Assembly (NCBI GenBank): GCA_015143295.1
Contig: CM026557.1
Coordinates: forward strand, 26,569,760-26,633,759
Direction of reading: 5' to 3'
Length of the DNA stretch: 64,000 nucleotides
DNA from: Tetracentron sinense
Lineage: Eukaryota > Streptophyta > Magnoliopsida > Trochodendrales > Trochodendraceae
The notes under the pieces are model-generated. The model made no database searches. It was given only the letters and a program-made list of their open reading frames with translations, and was not told the origin of the DNA. The translations under genes and the position numbers were made by a program. Shown here piece by piece: positions 9,513 to 20,044 of the stretch (position 1 is its first letter; each line of letters begins with the position of its first letter).

Positions 9513-12190
9513 AATTCATGGTGCATAGATTCTGAATCCACTGTACATGTTTGCAATTGGTTGCAGGGATTCAAGGAAACTAGGAAATCTACAAGACATG
9601 AGCAGATGCTTGAAGTTGGCTCGGATGCAAAAGTTGCATAAGCAGTTTTACTCTTTACTTGCTTCAAGGAAAGACATTAATTTTAGAAGATTGTTTTTAT
9701 GTGCCTAGTGCACACAAGAATTTGATTTCAGTATCAAGACTTTTACTTTGTGGTTTCTCTATCATTTTTAATTCAATGGTTGAAATTAAGAAAGATGGAA
9801 TGGTCTTAAATATTGGTAATCTTATTAATGGTCTTTATTTAATATTTCCTTTGGTAAATAATGAAAGTCTACAAAGTGACAATGCCTCATCATCTAGAAT
9901 GTCTGGAATGAAGAGACATTGCACAGAGTTAACTTATCTTTGGCATAAGAGACTTGGTCACATTAATCTTGATAGGATCAAGTGGTTGGTAAAAGATGTC
10001 CCCTTGAATTTCTCAAGGTAGAACCATTCCCTACTTGCGAGTCTTGTCTCGAAGGGAAGATGACCAAGAAGTCATGCCCTAAAAAGGTAGGAAGAGCTGA
10101 AGAAAAGTTAAGACTCATACATAGTGATGTATGTGATCCATTTAACATTATTGCACGAGGGCAATACTGGTATTTTGTCACATTTACCGATGACTATTCT
10201 AGATATGGATATGTCTATTTGATGCAACATAAATCTGACACTTTTGAAAAGTTCAAAGAATTCATATTAGAAGTTGAGAATCAAACAGACAAATCCATAA
10301 AGACATTTTGATCAGATCGAGGTGGTGGATACCTCACCAACGATTTTATGGATTACTTAAGGAATAATGGGATTATCTCACAATGTCAAGTCCTGCCTCA
10401 CCTCAACAAAATGGTGTCTCTAAAAGAAGAAACTGGACCTTATTAGATATGGTTCGACCTATGATGATCCATGCCAATGTACCTTCCTATCTTTGGGGGT
10501 ATGCTTTACAAACTGTCATTTAAATTCTGAACCAGGTTCCTTCTAAGTCTATACTGGTTACACCCTGTGAATTGTGGACTGGGTGAAAACCTAGTTTACA
10601 ACATCTAAGGGTATGGGGTTGTCCTGCACAGGTTCGCAAACTTGAACTCACTAAGTTGGAATCTAGAACAAAAAATAGAACTTTGTAAGATATCCAAAAG
10701 AAACTAAGGGTAATTTTTACTCCAAGGCAGACCAAATAATAGTTGTTAGGAATCATGCCACCTTCTTGGAGAAAGAAATGGATCTTCTTAAGAAAGTGAA
10801 ATTTCATGAGATGAAAGACAACTCAGCCAGTATCCAAGATGAACCTAATCCTTCCATTATTGATTCTTCTAATTCTATTCCACTGAGAAGGTCTAAAAGA
10901 GTTTTTAGACCACCGGATAGACTTCAGTATTTTAATAATGAGGTTTATCTAGTTACCCCTGATGATGAGGATACAGATCCTAATACTTATCAGGAAGCTA
11001 CATTAGATGTAGATGCATCTCAATGGAATAAAGCCATGAATGCTTAAATAGATTCCATGTATGACAACGGCGTCTAGACTTTAGTAGATCCACCAGATGG
11101 TATAAGGCCAATTGGATGCAAATGGATTTACAAAAGGAAGTAGGGTGCCGATGGTAACGTGGAGACCTATAAAGCAAGACTTGATACAAAAGGTCATACT
11201 CAAATTCAAGGAGTTGATTATAAGGATAACTTTTCTCCTGTAGCTATGCTCAAATCCATCAGGATATTGCTAGCTATAGCTGCACACCATGACTATGAGA
11301 TATGACAAATGGATGTCAAAACTGCTTTTCTTAATGGAATGTTAGATGAAGACATCTATATGAAGAAACCTAAGGGCTTTATTGCTCCTAACTAGGAGAA
11401 CATGGTATGCAAGCTTAACAAGTCGATATATGGTTTGAAACAAGCTTTTAGAAGTTGGAACCAAAGATTTGATCTTTTGATCAAAGAATTTGGATTCTAA
11501 AAGAATTTAGAGGAATTTTATATATACAAGAAGGACAGTGGGAGAGCGGTAGTATACCTAATTCTTTATGTAGATGACATCCTATTCATTGAGAATGATA
11601 TAGATATGTTGTCATCAGTCAAGATTTGGCTTTCTCAGCATTTCTCAATGAAAGATTTGGGAGAGGCATCCTATATTCTCGGAATAAAGATTCTGAGAGA
11701 TAGAAAATGCCGAATGTTGGTATTGAGCCAAACTTCCTACATAGACAAGATTTTGTCTAGGTACAATATGAGTGATTGTAAGACAACTTTCATTCCTTTT
11801 AGACATGGTGTTACTTTATCTAAAAAGATGGCCCCTACATCAGCTAATGAGATCGAGCAGATGAAGAGGTGCCCTTATGCTTCAGCAGTTGGGAGCCTTA
11901 TGTATGCCACGCTATGTACTAGATCGGATATCTGTCATGCAGTGGGAGTTGTTAGTCGGTTCTAAAGCAATCCAGGTGTTAATCATTGGACTGCTGTGAA
12001 ACACATCATGAAGTAACTGAAAATGACTAGGGATTATGTGCTTACTTTTCACTTAGAGGAAGTATCATCTCATTAATGAGATTATTGAGAGGCAAGACAT
12101 CTTTGTTACAAAGATTAGGTCTCAACTTAATGTTGCTAACCCGATGACGAAAGCTTTATCAGATAAAGTATTTGTAACACACTTAGATAG
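9511..12190 (+). pseudogene. C1 copia pol: protease, integrase, RT, RNase H remnant
   Basis: Pol would mature Gag, copy the RNA and integrate the cDNA. Visible in order: a protease remnant WCIDSEST (the DSG active site reads DSE) near 9520; the integrase zinc motif WHKRLGHIN...CESCLEGK (9930-10060); the integrase core HSDVCDPF and FTDDYSRYGYV (10120-10215); RT motifs KARLDTKGHTQ (about 11170), QMDVKTAFLNG (about 11306) and LYVDDILFIE (11563-11590). Of RNase H only the ends remain: the text passes from a YVLTFHLEE block directly to a REIIERGD-like block near 12075, so roughly 100 or more residues are missing. Many stops and frame changes make it dead. Confidence 0.85.
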
Positions 12191-12223
12191 TATGAGATTG
12201 AAATCTATGTCACAGTGACTTTT

Positions 12224-12239
12224 AGGGCAAGTGGGAGGT
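12224..12239 (+). other. Polypurine tract of C1
   Basis: GGGCAAGTGGGAGGT immediately precedes the LTR start TGTTAGACATG at 12240. Confidence 0.75.
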
Positions 12240-14039
12240 TGTTAGACATGATGCCTAGAAAATTCATTTAGATTGTAAGAATCTTATTAATTTGATTAAT
12301 AGAGACTTCTTCTTTATTTATTGTGAATTCATTATTGGTAATTGACCATGATCATAAGATGATCTATGCGATATGAGATATCGACAAAGGTCCATACGAT
12401 ATATTGTAGGAAAGCTATGTGATGGGACTATCACAGGCAGATATAGCTTTCAAGTTCCTTATACCTTATATAGTCACAATTGCAAGTGAAGCTGGGCACT
12501 TCACTTATAAGGCTGCCACAATGCTAAGATGTTCTCAATGGTTGAGATATAGTTTTATCTCAAACTATTGTAGTGGAGACTACACATCAACATATGCTAA
12601 GATGTTCTATTTGTACAATGACTGATTGCATGCAATGAGAGACCTCTTGCATAAACATATTATCAAATAGTCGGTCTCTCATTCACATTAAACAATTTCA
12701 ATGATCCTTAGATCTGATGAGTTCATTTATAACTGATCAGTAATCTAACTGTTTTTATTCCACCAAAGTACTCTCTATCTTAGGGACTACGATACAGTGA
12801 CAGTTGGATAGTCAGAAAGTTATTCGAGTCATGATGAATTTCAAACAAGAAATTCATACTCATTAATTTGAGAAATTATCCAAGTTCCGGGTAAGACAGT
12901 CAATTAAGCTTAAATCCTGCGCATGTGATTTTGAAATCAAACAAGTTTGAAATATAATTAAAATATATTATACTTATCGAAAGCTTTTCTCAAAAATGTT
13001 TTACATGAGAAAAATTTTCTCATGACTTAATCAAATGTCTTGGAAACCCGGATGATGTACAATGGGCTATGAGTTAAATAGTATATTAATCTCGAAGACC
13101 CATTAAGGATAATGCTATTGGAAGGATCAATTGAATTAAAAAGTTCATGTGGCGGGATCCTTAATAGTTAATGTTCTTACACTGGGATTCAATTGCAACA
13201 TGAATATCTCAAGTCACTTACAATTCTGATGTCATTCCTATTTAAGGTCAATGGGATAACATTGGGTAAGCCAGGGTTAAAATGTCCCAGAGCAATCTGT
13301 GGAGATGCTCACATAAGAAATACAAGCTCAATAATAGATTAAATGTTTATCTATAATTTAAGTGATTAAATGTTAATCGTTAATAAAATGGATTAAAATT
13401 TAATCTACGGTTTAAATTAATTGTTAATTTAAATTAAAGGATAATAATTATAATTATTTAATTAACTCTAAATAAGGGAAAATGGGTTTGACCCATATCC
13501 ATAAAACCCTACTAGAGTGGACCTTATAAGTGGGCCCAAACCCATGAGATTTAATCCCAAAGGTGGGCGCCCACTATGGAGATTCCTAATTGGATTAGGA
13601 GTTTGTTAGTTAAATAATTACTTTAATTATTCCTTATTTTATGGAATTAGATTCCAGTACTTGGAATGCAAGATTATAGGAGATAAAATTTGGAATTGTA
13701 TCACAACTAGGAGTACAAGACCCCATATGGCTCACGGCCCCCCTTGGCTTGCCCCCTCCTTGGTTGGTTTCCTCATTGGATTAGGACTCCTTGGTATGGT
13801 AGTTAGTTAATCCCATTAATTAAGGAATTCTTTTTGGAAAAGGACTCCTAAATTAGTAGGTTTATTATAACTAAAGTAGTTATAGATAAACTAGGAGTTT
13901 ATTTAATTAATGGTAAGAGTTATCATTATTAATTATTCCTAAGTGATAATTTCTAAATGGATTAGGATTAGGATATGATCGAAATCCTATATATATAGCC
14001 TAACCCCAAACTGTGTGGGCATTGATCACTCATTAATCC
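12240..14039 (+). repeat. C1 3' LTR, first segment
   Basis: It begins TGTTAGACATGATGCC. A TATATATATAG box lies at about 13989, and the segment ends at 14039 where S2 is inserted. The next LTR segments are 27166-27243 and 35861 to about 36186. AT-rich direct repeats of TTAATTAA type occur throughout. Confidence 0.75.
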
Positions 14040-15260
14040 TGTAGCGCCCTGAATTTTCTACAAGCACTGTTCATGTGCAAGGACAGTTCATGTGAGTGAA
14101 TTGTGTCGAGGGCACTAGTATTGGAAGGGCCAAATGCCTTTATTATAAGTTGGGTTGGTTAATGAGAGCGAGGGTTTCCTCATGGCTTGAGAGTGATGGG
14201 AGTTGGTGTATGAATCAAGAAGTGTAAGGTGTTTTGGGAAAACATGAAAGAGTGTAAAAACACTCTTAAGTGTCAATTTGAGCGATTTTGTAGCAGCCGG
14301 GGCCTCCCTTGCATTTGGGTTGTGCCCAATGGGTTACCTTAGTTGGTTTAAGAACCTAGGGTCGGGAGCTATGAGAATGGAGTAGGGGTTGGATTCGGGG
14401 TGGATAGGTTATGAAAATACCCTTAGTATGTATGTAGAAACCCGGAACCGAGTTCCCTAGGCCGAGAAGAGTGTCATGAATAGTGTGTGGATAGTGCCTT
14501 GTGTGGTGTGTGTAAAGGCTTAAGGCCTTTACATTTTGTTTTTGGTAGGATGGCCCATTTTGTTCTAGTTAGTGTGTTGAGTTAAGTGAGGATTTTAGGT
14601 GCGTGTTTTGAATCTCAAAAGAGAGTATAAATATACTCTAAGTGTCTAAAAACAAGGGTACAAAATATCCTAAGTGTTTAAATGGGTTGTAGGTGAATGG
14701 TGCTAGTGCATGAGGCATAAAGAGGTCGGAGCCTCTCATGTATGTTGGTGTGACTTTAATGATCATTGAGGTGGGTTAAAAACCTATGGAGAATGATTTA
14801 TGAGGTCTGAGTAGGGTGTTGGGCCCAAGGGAAAAGAGTGTGAAAACACTCGAAGTGTTCTAGGTGTTGAAAAGGTATGTTTCGGCATTTACCTCAACTT
14901 TAAAGGGCTCTAGTTTAGTCATTTTTGCTCGGAATCGAGTGAGTATTGAACTTTTGGAAAGGTGTTAGAACCCTATTCAAGGTTCATGTTTACCATTTTT
15001 CCAGATTTTGAGTCGGGGTTGAGTCAATAGTCAGATTTCCAAAGTCAGGACTGTTGAAAATCTGGGCTGTCGAAACCCATTTACAGACCAGTCAGCTTTG
15101 GAGCCATGTTTGGTAAAGGAAAACTCAAAATTTGGAGTTGTATAAAACATGAAAGTTGTTCCCCTTCAAAAGAAGAATCCAACACAAGTTGAATCATCAA
15201 AATCAGACCACCGAACCAAAAGTTATGGCCGATCTACCAAAGCACATTTTTGCAGAAAAA

Positions 15261-15367
15261 CTCGCTCGAGCGAGATCCAAACCCGCTCGAGCGAGATAGA
15301 CCAAAACTGAGTTTTTGAGTACCGAGAGCAACCCACTCGAGCGAGAAGGAAGCCCGCTCGAGCGAGA
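15261..15367 (+). repeat. Palindrome array, CGCTCGAGCG type (S2)
   Basis: Four copies: CTCGCTCGAGCGAG (15261-15274, a perfect 14-bp palindrome), then copies near 15284, 15334 and 15353. It lies downstream of the CAAGTTGAATCATC block (about 15186) and upstream of the TATA box at 15412. Confidence 0.92.
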
Positions 15368-16327
15368 TTGCACAGACACAAATTTTTAGGGTTTTTCTCA
15401 ACCCAAACACCTATATATACCCTATTTTTGGGGGACCAAGGTTTCTAACACCTAGAGAAGGACTTTTTGAGAGAAAAAGAGAGAAAGGAGAGGAAAGGTT
15501 TGGGGATTTCCAAGAGGGGTCTTGTGGAGATCAAAGAGAGTCCAAATCAAAGCTTGGATCATTTCCTTCAAGAAGGATCTTCCACTACCAAGTTGAGATT
15601 CTACTCAAAGGCTTTCTTCTACAAAGAAATTTGTCCAAGAGGTAAGTGAAACTACTACCTAGCTTTGCTATGATACAAATAGTAAGTAAAACTATTATCT
15701 AGCTTTGTTATCATGCAATAGTGAAAGTATGATTTTAAATGTGATGTTAGTGATTCTACTACCTAACTTTGTTAGTATACAAAGATAGAAAAGATGATTA
15801 AAGGGGTGATTTAAATAGAGATTAACCTTGCTATAATGCAAATAGTGAATGTATGATTTAGGGTAAACTAGATTGTGAGTAAATAAGGGTATATGATTTG
15901 GGGGTTTTTCTATAACAAGGATGAATATGGCTATACTTGTAAGTAAAACCCCTATCTAACTTTGTCATCATACTAATATTGAATAGATGATTTAATATGT
16001 GATTTTAACCTTAATGTGATGCAAATGGTAAATCTATAGTTTGGGGTGAAACTAGATAATGATGAATGAGTAAATAGGGATTTGAAATTTGGGGGTTTTT
16101 CAACAAGAGGATTAATATGTAGAGCCCCGGACCTTTTCACATTTATGCATGACCCTTCGTAGCCATTTTTCCTTTAAAGTAATGCAATTAATAAATAAGG
16201 AAGAAATTGGAAATTCCAAAATGTCAGAAATGTTTGTTTTCGAAGTACGAACCCAACGCAAGTTGAATCGTCAAAATCGGACGAACGAGTCAAAAGTTAT
16301 GGCCAAAACAGTTTGGACCTGCAGACC

Positions 16328-16512
16328 ACCGATCGCTCGGTCCATGGAGCGATCGATCGGTCCAAAACCGATCGCTCGGAGGCTATCGACTGGTCAAGAT
16401 TTTTGTATGGAGAAATTTTCCAGAGAGTGAAATTTTAACCGATCGCTCGGTTATGAAACCGATCGATCGGTAGGCAACCGATCGATCGGTCATTAACACC
16501 GATCGCTCGGTA
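16328..16512 (+). repeat. Palindrome array, CCGATCGATCGG type (G2 5' LTR)
   Basis: About seven copies: ACCGATCGATCGGT is perfect at 16458-16471 and 16477-16490. CCGATCGCTCGGT variants stand at 16329, 16368, 16439 and 16498, and GAGCGATCGATCGGTCC at about 16347. Confidence 0.95.
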
Positions 16513-17400
16513 CTCGCGTTTTTGCAAAATTTTCACTAGGGGCATTTTCGGAATAAGGGTGTTATACCTTTTCTTATATAGGATTGCCCGAGCCTTTAGG
16601 GCTCATTCTAAACACTTAGAAGAATTGGGAGATTAGAAGAGAGGAGAAAGGGTTCCTAAACCTAGGGTTTCCATTTTGAAGAGAAATCAAAGGGGTTTGA
16701 GACCCTAGACCATCCTCAAGCACGTTTTCCTTCAAGATCTCGGCTCAAGCTCGTGTGGAGCTCGTGTTCCAAGCTAGGGCAGCAACTCACGGTCGTTTTG
16801 GAAAGGGGGATTTCTTCCCCACTTGATCAAGTCGGTGCTTCTTACTACCCTCCTAGTTATAGCTTCTCTTTTCCTTTATTTCTTCTTATTTTCCTTCACT
16901 TATATATGTGTTATGAGATTGGTGGTATGAATGGTAAATGGAGATGGATGTTGGCAAGTGGATGCCGTGTGGATGATGTAATGAATGAATGGGGAGGGGC
17001 ATTGTACTAATAATAAACATACAAGTGTGATGTGAGTATAACCCACCTAGAAAAGCATGTTGTAGGGTTGATAAATAATGAACACACCATGTTTGATGAA
17101 ATGCCAAGATGAATGAAATGAATAAGAAATTAAGAAAATTCATGTTTAAGGTTTATGGAAATTTGCTAGGGTTATGATAGTGTGCCTTCTTATTTTCCCT
17201 AAATTACACAAATATTGAATTGCTCAATTGATTGATGTCTATGAATTGTTATGTATTGTTAACTCTCCAAATGTCACATTTAAATTTAAATGCAAGTATG
17301 TACACGCTTCCACGAGCACGCGTGCATGACATGATTTACCGAGGTTTTCAAGAATGAGATTTAGAGGTGGGGCATATCCTACGATATGTTTTACCTCGCT

Positions 17401-17575
17401 CATGGCATGACAAGCATAAGCATTCTAGGAAGAAGGGTCTCCCTTCCCTCACAAGTAATTTACTTTTCCAAGCAAGCATGACAAGACATGGCATGACAAG
17501 CATAAGCATTCTAGGAAGAAGGGTCTCCCTTCCCTCACAAGTAGTTTACTTTTCCAAGCAAGCATGACAAGACAT
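17401..17575 (+). repeat. Two tandem copies of an 86-bp unit in the G2 5' LTR
   Basis: CATGGCATGACAAGCATAAG recurs at 17401 and 17487, each followed by an AAGAAGGGTCTCCCTTCCCTC hairpin-like block. The open frame across it is a by-product of the repeat. The same pair is at 24756-24930. Confidence 0.9.
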
Positions 17576-17852
17576 GGCATGACATGCATGATACGATAAG
17601 ATAAGACAAACATGACAAGTTTTCAAGCAAGGAAATGGTATTTTCAGTCAAGTCAAGTGCACGGTGTTTTCCAGGGTTTTATCGGCTTTTATGAATTCAA
17701 GCATGATTATATACTCCTTTACTTTATTGTCATGATAAGAATTATTCCTGCTTTATATGCTTGAATTGTTTCCTGCTTTATATATGTGAAATGCTTCCTG
17801 CTTCCTATACTGCTATGGTTTTGCTATGACTATTGGTTAGTATTTAGTACCC

Positions 17853-17873
17853 GCTGAGTATTCCATGCTCAGC
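17853..17873 (+). promoter_or_regulatory. Conserved LTR hairpin (G2 5' LTR)
   Basis: Six-base stem GCTGAG/CTCAGC around a nine-base loop, ten bases before the ATG of the acidic frame. Confidence 0.85.
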
Positions 17874-17883
17874 CGTACTTCTT

Positions 17884-18003
17884 ATGTCGGCAGGTTCTGA
17901 GGGAGCTGCTGCTCCATTTGATGTCTGTGCTCCTAGCCCTTGGGTGGAGGAGGAGTACGTCGAGGAACCTTTGGAGGAACCTCCCGTAGAGGGTTATCAG
18001 TAG
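17884..18003 (+). CDS. Short acidic reading frame in the G2 LTR (39 codons, hypothetical)
   Basis: ATG 17884 to TAG 18001-18003. The product starts MSAG and carries APFDVCAPSPWVEEEYVEE and a second acidic proline-rich half ending VEGYQ. About a quarter of residues are Glu/Asp, with no hydrophobic segment. Compared with the L1 frame, the PWVEEEY codons change GAA/GAG at third positions without changing residues. It lies in the LTR downstream of the TATA box and upstream of the primer site, so it is present on every full transcript. Alternatives are a regulatory upstream frame or a chance frame constrained by RNA structure. Confidence 0.5.
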   Translation: MSAGSEGAAAPFDVCAPSPWVEEEYVEEPLEEPPVEGYQ

Positions 18004-18310
18004 GTGGTGTTAGATTCTAAGTGGTTTAGCTGTGGGTGAGCATGAGTGATTATATCCATGTATTTTGGCGGGCATGTCCGCACTTTCTTTGTTTTGTTTT
18101 CTTTTGTATTAAACTTGGACCATGTGTATATATACTTAGAGGTTTGTTAGACTTCCGTTGTGTTTTATAGTTATGCTTCCGCTGTTATCCTCTATTGTAT
18201 ATGTTCTGTGAGTTTTGCAGGTTGGTTCGTCAAGCAAGTCATGTAAGTAATGATTAAGTCGTCCAAGATTCACTCTAACTCCTAGGGTGGGTTTTGGGTC
18301 GCGACAGAAG

Positions 18311-18322
18311 TGGTATCAGAGC
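18311..18322 (+). other. Primer binding site of G2 (tRNA-Met)
   Basis: TGGTATCAGAGC, complementary to the 3' end of plant initiator tRNA-Met, four bases after the LTR end. Confidence 0.95.
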
Positions 18323-18666
18323 TTAGGCTTTAGGTCTTTAGGGTCACTTAGAATCTTATACCACGGCTTGACAAGAGCATATGTTAGGAAAAAAGTTAGG
18401 AAGGAAGTGAGTCGGGAGCGAGTCTGGTTCCAAGTGTAAGACTAAACCTTAGTCTTAGTCTAAAATGGTTGCTTTAACCAAGTACGGTCCTAGGTACGCT
18501 AGAACACTAAAGTATAAGTATAATGTGATGAATACTTTGATGACTTGATGTGCTGTATATTAATATTATACAACTAATACAGATTGAATTATTGCGAAAT
18601 GACATTGAAATAAACTGTGGTTTCAAGTTAGACTCATGTAGTGTTATTATTCTCAGGACTTTAGTC

Positions 18667-19860
18667 ATGAGACGGAACACACGGGGTCGTGGGCCACATA
18701 CCAGAGCTTCCTCTTCTTCACGGGGTGAGGATGAGCAGCCTGACCTCTCCCAGGTCTTAGGCTCTATTGCTGAGACACTCGCCATACTGGCGGCTCGGCA
18801 AGCTATACCATCGTCGGCGGCACCTACTCCACCGCCCGCAGCTCCAGTACATCGTACAGCTGGAGTTGAGGCATTCAGGAGATTGAGGCCTCCATCCTTC
18901 CACGGGAGTGTGGACCCTCTTACTGCGGAGGCTTGGATCCTCCAGGTTGAGAAGATATTTGCAGTGCTCTCTCCTACAGAGGAAGAGAAAGTGGCATGGG
19001 CAGTTTTTATGCTAGAGGGCGAAGCCCACCATTGGTGGTTGTCCGCATTGAGGACACGGGACTTGACCATGCAAGGTCAACCGTGGACTTGGGAGGAGTT
19101 CAAAGATACTTTTTACAAGAAGTATTTTCCGATCGGTGCACGGGAAAAGAAAGAGAGAGAATTCATCAACCTTGAGCAAGGTTCGATGTCTGTGGCCGCT
19201 TATGAGGCCAAGTTCTCAGAATTGTCGAGATTCACGCCTCATATGGTTGCTACTGAGGCAATGAAGGCGAGAAGATTTGAGCAAGGGCTCAAGGATGTTA
19301 TTATGGAGAAGGTTTCCGTTTTCAGGCATGCTACCTACCCTGAAGTGGTAGACAAGGCCTTATTGGTCGAGGCCAATTCCGAAGCGGTGTCTAAGAAGAG
19401 AGAGTTGGCGAGAGGCCAAGCCAATAGTTCAGCACCTCCAGAGAGGCGGGCCCGGACTGGTCCTTATCAGTATACATGGCCAGCACCACAGATGAGGCCG
19501 ACTTATGCTCCTCCAGCACCCTGGCAGTACGTGCCACAGGCACCTCGACCTCAGGCTCTTCCGGCCCCACGGCCAGTTACCCCTCAGGCAGCGAGGTATA
19601 CACCACCTCCGGTCCCTCCAGCCTACACATATGAGGTCTGCACTTCATGCGGCAAAAGGCATCCGGCAGGAGATTGCCGAAGAGCATCTGGTGGATGTTA
19701 TCATTGCAGTCGCCAGGGCCACATGATCAGGGATTGCCCTAGCCGGCATTTACCAGGCCAGTCTCAGGATAGTAGGCCCCCGACACGCCCAGCAGGATCA
19801 TACCAGGCGTCATCTCAGACTACCCGGTCTACACCTCAGTCTCGCCAGGCGAACCATTGA
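18667..19860 (+). CDS. gag: Gag of G2 (397 aa)
   Basis: Gag forms the cytoplasmic particle that packages element RNA. I start at ATG 18667 (MRRNTRGRG), where the basic N-terminus aligns with the starts of G3 (31301) and G4 (38663); upstream in-frame codons from 18550 are leader. Residues about 60-250 are the retrotransposon gag domain (AFRRLRPPSFHGSVDPLTAE, GEAHHWW, FYKKYFPIGAREKKE, EFINLEQGSMSV). A proline-rich stretch follows. Near residues 325-357 there are two knuckle motifs: C-x2-C-x3-H-x4-C and CYHCSRQGHMIRDC. The frame ends at TGA 19858. Compared with G4 about 16 bp are missing here, so the conserved C-terminal tail (ASDDVVQ) is in another frame just downstream. Confidence 0.95.
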   Translation: MRRNTRGRGPHTRASSSSRGEDEQPDLSQVLGSIAETLAILAARQAIPSSAAPTPPPAAPVHRTAGVEAFRRLRPPSFHGSVDPLTAEAWILQVEKIFAVLSPTEEEKVAWAVFMLEGEAHHWWLSALRTRDLTMQGQPWTWEEFKDTFYKKYFPIGAREKKEREFINLEQGSMSVAAYEAKFSELSRFTPHMVATEAMKARRFEQGLKDVIMEKVSVFRHATYPEVVDKALLVEANSEAVSKKRELARGQANSSAPPERRARTGPYQYTWPAPQMRPTYAPPAPWQYVPQAPRPQALPAPRPVTPQAARYTPPPVPPAYTYEVCTSCGKRHPAGDCRRASGGCYHCSRQGHMIRDCPSRHLPGQSQDSRPPTRPAGSYQASSQTTRSTPQSRQANH

Positions 19861-19899
19861 CAGAGGGTGATGCACTTGCATCTGATGATGTGGTGCAAG

Positions 19900-20044
19900 G
19901 TACGCGTTTGGAGTTATTTTCTTTATTCGTGATTGTTATGTTATGCTATATTTTTGTGTACGTACTCGGCATGTTCTATGTGTATATAAACCTACACGTA
20001 TACGTTGTTGATGCATGGATTAACTCCGCTAGTTAAAATTTCAG
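19900..20044 (+). other. Probable 145-bp intron between gag and pol of G2
   Basis: Donor CAAG|GTACGC (19900) and acceptor AATTTCAG|GA (20044). The flanking coding frames, the conserved ASDDVVQ tail and the start of protease, join in phase across it. G4 has the same arrangement at 39901-40037, with the same donor CAAG|GTACGC and acceptor ACATAG|GG. No transcript is available, so splicing is inferred. Confidence 0.65.

Larger units (their letters stand above)
16118..18306 (+). repeat. 5' LTR of G2
   Basis: TGTAGAGCCCCGG to GGTCGCGACA. Contents: conserved CGCAAGTTGAATCGTCAAAA (from about 16258), palindrome array 16328-16512, TATA region TTATATAGGA (about 16574), an 86-bp sub-repeat (17401-17575), hairpin 17853-17873 and short acidic frame 17884-18003. 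Confidence 0.97.

Noticed and set aside
16328..16512. CRISPR-like or attachment-site cluster from the palindromes
   Set aside because: Spacers are not of equal length, and copies lie in LTR promoters of retrotransposons.
16753..17010. 85-codon frames in the G2 LTRs (also 24108-24365)
   Set aside because: Identical because the LTRs are identical, and not conserved in the other LTR families.
17367..17567. 66-codon frame in the G2 LTR
   Set aside because: Created by the 86-bp tandem repeat and absent from related LTRs.
18311..18322. tRNA gene remnant
   Set aside because: It is a 12-base primer binding site right after an LTR, not a tRNA gene.
18507..19070. 187-codon minus-strand frame opposite G2 gag
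   Set aside because: Shadow of gag. Part of it reappears opposite the G3 gag, as expected from plus-strand conservation.
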